From: Chloroflexota bacterium
Lineage (GTDB): Bacteria; Chloroflexota; Anaerolineae; Promineifilales; Promineifilaceae
Direction of reading: 5' to 3'
NCBI GenBank assembly: GCA_024278255.1
Contig: JAJRTP010000413.1
Span: forward strand, 1 to 5,431
DNA: 5,431 bases
The notes under the pieces are model-generated. The model saw only the letters and a program-made list of their open reading frames with translations. It was not told the origin of the DNA and ran no database searches. Each line of letters opens with the position of its first letter. Position 1 is the first letter of the stretch. Both the position numbers and the translations under genes were made by a program. Positions 1-5,406 of the stretch are shown here, piece by piece.

Positions 1-626
1 CGGAACAATTCTAGTATCTGGTGGCGGACGTACCCCCGTTCATACAGCCGCCGCGCCAGACGGAACTTGGCGTCCCGTCGTTGGGCCGAGACCGGCGTGG
101 TGGTCTGTGCCTGCAAATGGGCCATGATGACGATAGCGAAGGGATTATCGTTTCGTTCCAGTTCAGTCCATTTCTCTTTGTAGTCTAGCAGTTTTACGGC
201 CGGAAAGTCCAGTTGAATTTTGCAGCCCCATAATTCGTAGCCAAATCTGTCCGGGCGCCAGTTAGGGCGGTCATCACTGAGAATGGCCAGGCTGACGATA
301 CGGCGTTGATAATGATTGTACAACAAGGTGTTGTACTGGAACATACGCTGGGGAAAATGAAGCTCGTACTGCCCTTGCACTTCAATGTGGATGGCGATCC
401 AGGCTTCGTCACCATTTTTGCGCCATACTTTGACCAGTTTGTCTACTCTTTTTCGCCCTGTCTGGCTGTCGCGGACGACTTTTTGCAATTCTTTGTCTAA
501 AAATTCATGGCCGCGTGTCCAATCAATGTCGATATAAATGTGAGGGAAGAAGAATGCTATGAATTCGGGAAAGAATTGTTCGAGTATTTCTTTCCAGGGC
601 GAGTCGTAATCTGTTTGTTCTGTCAT
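1..626 (-). CDS. Rpn-like PD-(D/E)XK nuclease / putative transposase-family protein, 3' end cut off by window
   Basis: An open frame of 208 codons runs from an ATG at 626 off the left edge without a stop, so only the N-terminal part is visible. The protein opens with SPWKEILEQFFPEF, the style of the large Rpn/DUF4351-like families common in cyanobacteria and Chloroflexota. A restriction-endonuclease-like core can be read: acidic D62 in RVDKLVKVW, then a beta strand IHIEVQ with E82 and Q84, an E-x-Q version of the (D/E)-x-K motif. The region FPQRMFQYNT (91-100) and strand IVSLAIL (110-116) follow. The last visible residues, RLYERGYVRHQILELF, resemble the helical segment after the core in this family. 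Family members are proposed DNA endonucleases, some linked to recombination; the substrate here is unknown. The start lies 31 bp after the preceding stop with only a weak AAGAG-like Shine-Dalgarno. It may be co-transcribed with the upstream genes or be an independent selfish-type gene. Family-level recognition only. Confidence 0.72.
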   Translation of the reverse strand, partial: MTEQTDYDSPWKEILEQFFPEFIAFFFPHIYIDIDWTRGHEFLDKELQKVVRDSQTGRKRVDKLVKVWRKNGDEAWIAIHIEVQGQYELHFPQRMFQYNTLLYNHYQRRIVSLAILSDDRPNWRPDRFGYELWGCKIQLDFPAVKLLDYKEKWTELERNDNPFAIVIMAHLQAQTTTPVSAQRRDAKFRLARRLYERGYVRHQILELF

Positions 627-657
627 TTTGGCTCTTGAGGGTGTGTCGTTGTAGTGT

Positions 658-1929
658 TTAGCCGTCTTGATTTGTCGTCCGGATGGTCTGGATGAATTTG
701 TCCAGTTTGGCCTGTAATTCTTTGTCTGTGGCGCGTTGGCGCACGGCCGTTATTGTACCCAGTGCGCGCTGTTGAAAGCCTAATCGGGCATACGCCCGGC
801 CCAGGTTGATTTGGTACGGCAGCCGGTACGGTTCCAGAGCGGCGGCGCGCTGCCAATGGAGTACGGCCGTCGCCCACAACCCTTTTTCCGCCAACCGCCG
901 CGCCGCCAGATCATAATCGCGGCCCGTTTTGAGCCGCCGGCCCAGCCGGGCAACCTGGCGCTGCCGGGTGCGGGCAAAATCGGACGGTACCCAAAAGATA
1001 GCCGTGACCAGACCGAGTACGGCCGTCAGCAAACGGAACCCGCGCAAAAAGATACCCAAGCCATCCACCAGCCCTTTAGACACCTCGGTAATAGCCTGAT
1101 CCCATACACCCAGATTCAACGGTGTGAGATCAAAAGGTACCAGAAGGCGCAGCAAACCGCCAAAAAGAACCAGAGCAAACATCAACGTACCGGCCGGATA
1201 AGCCCAAACCTGCCGAAAATAGGCGCCGATTGCCAGGATAAAAAACAGGCCCATCAGGATCGTATCAAAAATAGCCAGAAGTAGATTGCGTTCTACTATC
1301 ACGTCAAAAATGGCCTGGATAAGATACAGTTGGCCTAAACCAAGCAGCAGTACCCAAAATATGACTAAGTTGGGGCTGCTTTTTTCGTATTGGAACGTTT
1401 TAACGAGCAGGTTTCGCTGGCAGTTGGGGCATTTTGCATCCTCTTCTGCCAGTTCCCGAGCGCAGTAGCCGCATATGTCTACATCGCGCGTCCATACGTC
1501 GTCATATGTTTCTTCGGCCTGGTAGGCGGCCGCTTCGCCCGGTGTCATGCTGGGTGTAGGGTCCACCCATTCCCACGTTTCTTCCTGCCTTTCCGGGTAG
1601 AGAAGAGCCTGAGCGGTGGAAACGGCCGTTCGCTGGCGCTGGATGGTTTGGCGGTGGACGGGAGTGTCTGGGGAAACGGCCGTCTCCTCCAGTTTAGCCA
1701 GCCCTTTTTGTGCCAGACTGTTCTCAGGATTGAGGGCAAGGACGTTTTCCAGGCAAACACGCCGGTCTTCAGGAGAACTGACGGCACCGCTGAGCCAGAG
1801 CCACGCTTGTTCGTTATGGTCGTCCGCTTCCAGCGCTTTCATCAACCATTCCCGGCCTTCAGTGCGGTTTCCGGCTTTTACGGCCGTAATCCCCTGTTGC
1901 AGCCACTGGTCAACGCCTGATTCGCTCAT
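658..1929 (-). CDS. TPR - zinc ribbon - multi-pass membrane - TPR protein, function unknown
   Basis: A 423-residue protein with an unusual mosaic layout. Residues 8-80 are TPR-like (QWLQQGITAVKAGNRTEGRE, then EQAWLWLSGAVSSPEDRRVCLENVLALNPEN). Residues 81-150 are a low-complexity linker rich in Thr, Glu and Pro. A zinc ribbon has CGYC at C153/C156 and CPNC at C167/C170. About four hydrophobic helices follow, near 188-210, 214-237, 243-264 and 291-313. A basic stretch (320-335) leads to a second TPR-like segment (about 338-400, including GLWATAVLHWQRAAALEP). An even number of membrane helices would place both TPR regions on the same face, probably the cytoplasm. TPRs and zinc ribbons usually mediate protein contacts, so a membrane scaffold is plausible, but no enzymatic motif is visible. 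The start is well fixed: an in-frame TAA lies five codons upstream (1942-1944) and no other start codon lies between. No Shine-Dalgarno is seen; the leader is heptamer repeat. Six ACGGCCGT palindromes lie inside, all read as Thr-Ala-Val. Confidence 0.9.
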   Translation of the reverse strand: MSESGVDQWLQQGITAVKAGNRTEGREWLMKALEADDHNEQAWLWLSGAVSSPEDRRVCLENVLALNPENSLAQKGLAKLEETAVSPDTPVHRQTIQRQRTAVSTAQALLYPERQEETWEWVDPTPSMTPGEAAAYQAEETYDDVWTRDVDICGYCARELAEEDAKCPNCQRNLLVKTFQYEKSSPNLVIFWVLLLGLGQLYLIQAIFDVIVERNLLLAIFDTILMGLFFILAIGAYFRQVWAYPAGTLMFALVLFGGLLRLLVPFDLTPLNLGVWDQAITEVSKGLVDGLGIFLRGFRLLTAVLGLVTAIFWVPSDFARTRQRQVARLGRRLKTGRDYDLAARRLAEKGLWATAVLHWQRAAALEPYRLPYQINLGRAYARLGFQQRALGTITAVRQRATDKELQAKLDKFIQTIRTTNQDG

Positions 1930-1930
1930 G

Positions 1931-2000
1931 TCGGTAAACGGTTATCGATAATCGGTAATCGGTAGTTGGTCACTGAATACCGATTACCGTCCACCGATTA
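1931..2000. repeat. Heptamer-period repeat array with internal orientation switch
   Basis: From 1931 the DNA falls into consecutive 7-bp units. The first five are variants of TCGGTAA. After two degenerate units (1966-1979) come CCGATTA, CCGTCCA and CCGATTA (1980-2000), the same heptamer in reverse orientation. As a result CGGTAATCGGTA (1953-1964) and TACCGATTACCG (1978-1989) form a perfect 12-bp inverted repeat around a 13-nt loop. The array fills nearly the whole gap between pspA and the TPR/zinc-ribbon gene, supplies the pspA TAA stop (1998-2000) and supplies an in-frame stop upstream of the next gene. The RNA hairpin could affect read-through or mRNA stability between the two genes. There is no T-run after it, so it is not a standard terminator. 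Confidence 0.85.
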
Positions 2001-2732
2001 CCCACTCTCCGCCTCCGCTTCATCCTCATCGGCAGCCGACCCGTAAGAAGGCGCGTCAGCCAGACCCAAACGACGTTTGCGTTCCTCCAGTTGTATGTCG
2101 AGTTCCGCTTTGCCCAGGGCATCATCCATCTGATTGTCCAGGCGGTCTGCGTACATTTCACTGTAGGCCGAGGCTTTATCCAGGCGGGCCCGGATAGAGT
2201 CACCCATGCGGGCAATATCAGCGTCGCCAATACCTTCCAGATCGTCCAGGCTCTTGATCGCCTTGACGGTCTTTTCTTTGGATTCGGCCAGCCGCAGCAG
2301 TGCTTCCAGTTCTTTTTGTTCCTGGCGGATGGTACGCAGGCGAGCTTCCAATTTGAGCCGGGCACTGAGGAGCGCTTCATATTCGCGCTGCTGGCGTACC
2401 CACTGCTCGTGGTACTGCTCTTGCAGGCGACGAGTAACATTCAATTCGTCCTGAGCGGCCCGGGCCAGATCGGTTTTGCCCTGCATGAGCAGCATATCAA
2501 TGTTTCGATCCAGTTGATCGCCTTTCTTTTTGTATTCTTTGTACTTGCGTTCCAGTGATTTCACTTCGCCGCCGACAGTAGCCGTGGCGTCTTCCAACTC
2601 ATCCAGATTCTTTTCTGCGTCCCGGATGTACTGTTTGAGGACGGCAGAAGAATTGGCTTGCAGGGCCTGGTCTACCATGTCGTGCAAATTGGCTTTGATA
2701 AGGGTTTGGGTTTTTTCTAACAATGATGCCAT
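1998..2732 (-). CDS. pspA: PspA/IM30 (ESCRT-III-like) family membrane-remodelling protein
   Basis: A 244-residue, almost wholly helical protein of the usual PspA/IM30 length. The N-terminal helix, LLEKTQTLIKANLHDMVDQA (4-23), matches the family opening, followed by VLKQYIRDAEKNLDELEDA (31-49). A long charged coiled coil covers about residues 35-155, including the family-typical segment around LMQGKTDLARAAQDE (82-96). A shorter helix spans about 172-222, and the tail is acidic and probably disordered (DEDEAEAESG). Two normally conserved places differ: the usual 'DPEKML' stretch is replaced by NSSAVL (27-32). There is no signal peptide or membrane helix, as expected for a peripheral protein of the inner cytoplasmic face. 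Family members oligomerise into rings or rods and protect or remodel stressed membranes. The start has a strong AAGGAG 7 nt upstream. The gene lies 107 bp after a sensor kinase gene and 68 bp before a membrane TPR protein; no pspB, pspC or pspF homologue is present in the window. It contains no ACGGCCGT site, unlike its neighbours. Confidence 0.94.
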   Translation of the reverse strand: MASLLEKTQTLIKANLHDMVDQALQANSSAVLKQYIRDAEKNLDELEDATATVGGEVKSLERKYKEYKKKGDQLDRNIDMLLMQGKTDLARAAQDELNVTRRLQEQYHEQWVRQQREYEALLSARLKLEARLRTIRQEQKELEALLRLAESKEKTVKAIKSLDDLEGIGDADIARMGDSIRARLDKASAYSEMYADRLDNQMDDALGKAELDIQLEERKRRLGLADAPSYGSAADEDEAEAESG

Positions 2733-2739
2733 TTGGATT

Positions 2740-2745
2740 CTCCTT
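2740..2745 (-). promoter_or_regulatory. Strong Shine-Dalgarno of pspA
   Basis: On the minus strand AAGGAG lies 7 nt before the pspA ATG (2732-2730). It is the only strong ribosome binding site in the window and fixes the pspA start. The kinase and the TPR/zinc-ribbon gene show none, so pspA may be translated more strongly than its neighbours. Confidence 0.85.
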
Positions 2746-2766
2746 GTGGGTATAAGTATTTGCTTT

Positions 2767-2787
2767 ATTGCGTACTACGTATTGCGT
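2767..2787. repeat. Short heptamer-period repeat (ATTGCGT type)
   Basis: Three consecutive 7-bp units, ATTGCGT, ACTACGT and ATTGCGT, lie in the 107-bp gap between the kinase stop and pspA. The sequence differs from the 1931-2000 array but the period is the same. It sits about 35-55 bp upstream of the pspA start, where a pspA promoter or leader would be expected. Confidence 0.65.
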
Positions 2788-2810
2788 AACGGGAAGGTTT
2801 TACGCCATGC

Positions 2811-2823
2811 TTTACATTGTAAA
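2811..2823. promoter_or_regulatory. 13-bp palindrome TTTACA-T-TGTAAA upstream of pspA
   Basis: A perfect inverted repeat with a single central base lies 17 bp after the kinase stop codon and about 80 bp before the pspA start. Its size and symmetry fit a dimeric repressor or activator site, and its minus-strand TTTACA could serve as a -35-like hexamer. No T-run follows, so it is unlikely to be a terminator. AT-rich palindromes of this size also arise by chance; the regulatory role is inference. Confidence 0.3.
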
Positions 2824-2839
2824 CGATGAAGCTGTTTTT

Positions 2840-5164
2840 TCAATGGGGATTGTTGCCGGGTTGATGGGCAGGTAGGGTGATGATGAAGCTGAGGCCGTCG
2901 TCGTTGGTTATCTGGATACGGCCGTTATGCAGAGCTACATATCCCTTACTAATCAGTAATTTGGTGGTAGAGCCGGACATTTCTGACCATTCCGGCATTT
3001 CTGTGGCCAGCAATTCCGTGAAAAGCTGCTGGTGTTTCTCGTTGAGCGCGGTGGAAAATTGAATGGTTATAGAGACCGTTCGTTCATCTGTCTTTTCTAC
3101 CCGCATGAAAATCGTGCGGTTGGTGGTGGGCTGGCAGTAAGTTGTGCCCAGTTCTATCAGGTGTTGGATGGCTGTGAACAACGTCGTTGTGTCCGCATAT
3201 ATAGGTGGTAGATCATCATTGAACTGGCAGTGGATAGGCCAGCCTTGAACATGCAGATCGTGTATTTTCATCTGGCAGGATTCATGCAGCATAGTGCCCA
3301 GGTTGGGAATGGGAAAGGCGCGCATTTGAAAGGCGGTTTCTGTTTCACCGGTACGCAATTCGGCCAGAGCAATCATATTCTCGATAAGGCGGGAAAGATG
3401 GATGCTGCCGGCATAGATGCCTTCCAAAGATTGTTTCAAATCCTGGTCTGTTTCAGCTTTTTGCAGAGAGTGGGCCAGCTTTTGTGAGCTTTCGCTGACG
3501 GCGTCGAGCGGTTGGCGAAATTCCGGCGTGATCAGGTTGATGATGCTGCGTTTTAATTCATTGAAGGTTTGTGCCTGAACCATTTGGGCGTGGAAATGTT
3601 TGTCCAGTTGTTTGGTGACGAAGCGTATCATGTCATCGCTGTCGTACGGTTTGACAATGTATTCGTCTACGCCGCGGCGGAAGCCTTCAAATTCGTCTTG
3701 CTTTTCCCCTTTAGCAGTAAGGAAAATGAAGGGAATATGCTGCCATTTGGGATTTTCCCGGACAGCTTGCAGGAATTGGTAGCCGTCCATGTGGGGCATC
3801 ATAATATCGGATATGATGAGGTCGGGGACTGTTTGCCTGATTTGCTCTAAGCCTTCCAGTCCGTTGACTGCGGCGCGAATGTTGAACTGGTAACGGCCGT
3901 CATAGGTATCCAGTAAATCTTCTAGTCCCACGCGCTGTAAAGCGTTGTCTTCCACGACAAGAATGTTGGTCTGTTTGCGGTCGTTTCGGGCAACATCATT
4001 ACCTGAACAACGGCCGGAATCTTCAGTGTAGACAGGTAGAATAACAGTAAAAGTGCTGCCACTTCCTTCGCTGCTTACTACTTCGATACGGCCGTTATGC
4101 AATTCCACTAACCCCTGGGCTACCGTCAGGCCAATACCAGCCCCTTGTTGTTCCATACTGTTCCGGTCATGCTGCACAAACAGGTCGAAAATATTGTCCA
4201 GGGCGTAGGCCGGAATCCCCATGCCTTCATCCTGGATGGCAATATGCAGTTCGCCGGCTACGGCCGTAGCGGAAATAGTCACCCGGCCCGTTTCCTTGCT
4301 CCGTTTTTTATAAGCGGCCGTAAACTTGATGGCATTATCCAGGATACGTTCAAAGATATTCTGAATACCGCGCCGGTTCCCCCAAATGGCTGGCAAATCC
4401 AGGGGGCTGTCAAAATCTAGCTGTACATTCAGGCTGGCAGCTTCTTCCCGCCGCTCCTCAACGATATTGTGCAGCAGTATGGCAATATCTTCAATGGGGC
4501 GGGCTTGACGGTAAAACTTTTCCTGCGCTTCCCCGCTGCGCAGTTCCATCACCATAATAAAATCTTCTACCAGACGGGAGAGGCGGACGTTGCCGGCCTG
4601 GATGCCGCGCAGATATTCGCTGTAGTCACGGCCGTTCTCCGCTTGTAGGGCATTGTCCGCCAGCATCTCGTAATACGCCGTTACATAGGTCAGCGGCGTG
4701 CGGAATTCATGGTTCAGGATTTGCAGTAAATCTTTTTTGAGAGAATCAGCCAGTTGTTGCTGGGTTTGCAACCGGGCTTGGGTACGGTCAAGTTGAATCC
4801 GGATCAATTCCAGCAACTGGGTAACCACAAACGGTTTCGTGATGTATAGATCGGCGTCACTCAGTTTTCCCTGGCGTTTGTCCTCTTTCTCTCCTTTGGC
4901 CGTGACAAAAATAAAGGGGATATGACGCCACTCCGATTTCTGGCGTACTTCGTCCAAAAATTCATAACCGCCCATATTGGGCATCATCACATCCGACACA
5001 ATGAGGTCGGGGAGATGGTCACTCATAAGCGCCAGGGCTTGACGGCCGTCGCTGGCTGGCAATACAGAAATATCATATCCGGTGTTGGATATTTCCAATA
5101 AATCTTTCATGCCATCCAGCATTGCTTTATTATCTTCAACTAATAAGATGGTGATCTGTGCCAT
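2840..5164 (-). CDS. Hybrid two-component protein: REC-HisKA-HATPase duplicated in tandem, second kinase degenerate
   Basis: A 774-residue cytosolic protein without membrane helices or signal peptide. REC1 (about 4-125) has E10/D11, phospho-acceptor D58 in VSDVMMP, T88 and K110. After a coiled-coil linker, HisKA carries H152 in NHEFRTPL. The HATPase follows (about 255-377) with N277 in LDNAIKF, the G1 box DEGMGIP (312-318), the FDLF box (326-329) and the G2 box GAGIGL (341-346). REC2 (about 399-522) has E405/D406, D453 in ISDIMMP, T483 and K505. The rest (537-765) aligns with the first kinase but is degenerate: the histidine position is P547 (TPEFRQPL) and the N, G1 and G2 residues are gone. 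An active kinase presumably phosphorylates D58, D453 or a separate regulator; the sensed signal is unknown. The ATG at 5164 was chosen because REC domains begin just before ILLVEDN. A TTG at 5212 would add 16 residues but crosses an inverted repeat and also lacks a Shine-Dalgarno. It is probably the first gene of the run into pspA. Confidence 0.94.
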   Translation of the reverse strand: MAQITILLVEDNKAMLDGMKDLLEISNTGYDISVLPASDGRQALALMSDHLPDLIVSDVMMPNMGGYEFLDEVRQKSEWRHIPFIFVTAKGEKEDKRQGKLSDADLYITKPFVVTQLLELIRIQLDRTQARLQTQQQLADSLKKDLLQILNHEFRTPLTYVTAYYEMLADNALQAENGRDYSEYLRGIQAGNVRLSRLVEDFIMVMELRSGEAQEKFYRQARPIEDIAILLHNIVEERREEAASLNVQLDFDSPLDLPAIWGNRRGIQNIFERILDNAIKFTAAYKKRSKETGRVTISATAVAGELHIAIQDEGMGIPAYALDNIFDLFVQHDRNSMEQQGAGIGLTVAQGLVELHNGRIEVVSSEGSGSTFTVILPVYTEDSGRCSGNDVARNDRKQTNILVVEDNALQRVGLEDLLDTYDGRYQFNIRAAVNGLEGLEQIRQTVPDLIISDIMMPHMDGYQFLQAVRENPKWQHIPFIFLTAKGEKQDEFEGFRRGVDEYIVKPYDSDDMIRFVTKQLDKHFHAQMVQAQTFNELKRSIINLITPEFRQPLDAVSESSQKLAHSLQKAETDQDLKQSLEGIYAGSIHLSRLIENMIALAELRTGETETAFQMRAFPIPNLGTMLHESCQMKIHDLHVQGWPIHCQFNDDLPPIYADTTTLFTAIQHLIELGTTYCQPTTNRTIFMRVEKTDERTVSITIQFSTALNEKHQQLFTELLATEMPEWSEMSGSTTKLLISKGYVALHNGRIQITNDDGLSFIITLPAHQPGNNPH

Positions 5165-5179
5165 AGTTTGACCGAATCT

Positions 5180-5200
5180 GCGAGGTATTAATAATCTCGC
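5180..5200. promoter_or_regulatory. Operator-like inverted repeat GCGAG-N11-CTCGC upstream of the kinase gene
   Basis: Two 5-bp GC-rich arms flank an AT-rich core that itself contains the palindrome TATTAATA (5186-5193). The element ends 15 nt before the kinase ATG. It could be an operator overlapping the promoter, or a 5'-leader hairpin limiting translation. A loose minus-strand promoter-like pair (TTGGAA, 16 nt, TAATAC) overlaps it, but its -10 match is poor and it is not called separately. Confidence 0.35.
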
Positions 5201-5269
5201 GGGTTTTTCCAAATTACAGCACAGAGAAATGGTGAGGAAGTGTGAATTCGGTACTGACTGTGGGCAAGT

Positions 5270-5306
5270 ACAAACAACCAGCCGTAATTTCTATTACGAC
5301 TGGTTG
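5270..5306 (-). terminator. Probable rho-independent terminator of a gene right of the window
   Basis: CAACCAG-C-CGTAAT (5275-5288) pairs with ATTACG-A-CTGGTTG (5293-5306): a 14-position stem with one mismatch and a 4-nt loop. Read on the minus strand, the stem is followed at once by TTTGT. The U-tract is short, so termination may be weak. The position, about 110 bp before the kinase start, suits the end of a minus-strand gene lying beyond 5431 and would separate it from the kinase-pspA unit. Confidence 0.5.
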
Positions 5307-5314
5307 CAGGGGGG

Positions 5315-5332
5315 AAAGAGCATTGGCTCTTT
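5315..5332. repeat. Small perfect hairpin AAAGAGC-attg-GCTCTTT
   Basis: A perfect 7-bp inverted repeat with a 4-nt loop sits between the terminator-like stem and the large palindrome. It is followed by a G or C run rather than a T-run on either strand, so it is not a standard terminator. It may be part of a compound terminator or a remnant repeat. Confidence 0.45.
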
Positions 5333-5348
5333 GAGCTATTGTGGGGTT

Positions 5349-5406
5349 GTAGGGGCGTACCCTTGTGGTCGCCCTCGACTGGGCGGGCACAAGGCCACGC
5401 CCCTAC
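5349..5406. repeat. 58-nt REP/MITE-like hairpin palindrome
   Basis: The arms GTAGGGGCGT / ACGCCCCTAC (5349-5358 and 5397-5406), CCTTGTG / CACAAGG (5361-5367 and 5388-5394) and CGCCC / GGGCG (5370-5374 and 5381-5385) pair in order around a 6-nt loop, with only two small mismatched steps. An outer TGGGG / CCCCA pair (5342-5346 and 5406-5410) can extend it slightly, sharing its last base. The GTAGGGGCG...CGCCCCTAC edge style matches short interspersed palindromes that I recall from Chloroflexota and other environmental genomes. It contains no gene and is probably a non-autonomous mobile or REP-type element. The family assignment is from memory and unverified. Confidence 0.7.

Noticed and set aside
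811..1284. 157-codon plus-strand open frame opposite the TPR/zinc-ribbon gene
   Set aside because: It lies wholly antisense to a gene with clear domains, is low-complexity and rich in Gln, Lys and Arg, and has no recognisable motif.
1527..1534. GCGGCCGC as a further member of the ACGGCCGT set
   Set aside because: It differs at both end bases and falls in an Ala-rich codon context; counted as coincidental overlap of the CGGCCG core.
1390..1920. 176-codon plus-strand open frame
   Set aside because: Antisense shadow of the N-terminal half of the TPR/zinc-ribbon gene; Cys- and Phe-rich composition without domain logic.
1931..2000. CRISPR array or standard terminator
   Set aside because: The units are 7 bp without spacers, and the hairpin has no following T-run; it is a simple heptamer repeat.
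1970..2440. 156-codon minus-strand frame overlapping pspA
   Set aside because: Frame-shifted reading of pspA, rich in Trp, Arg and Lys; the PspA frame has the family motifs and a strong ribosome binding site.
2746..2839. Minus-strand sigma70-like promoter for pspA (TTTACA with TAAAAC, or TATACC near the leader)
   Set aside because: Hexamer matches are partial and the spacing is poor (15 nt for the first pair; no -35 for the second); not strong enough to call.
5165..5212. TTG start giving a 16-residue longer kinase
   Set aside because: No Shine-Dalgarno, it crosses the inverted repeat at 5180-5200, and the REC domain normally begins just before ILLVEDN, as with the ATG at 5164.
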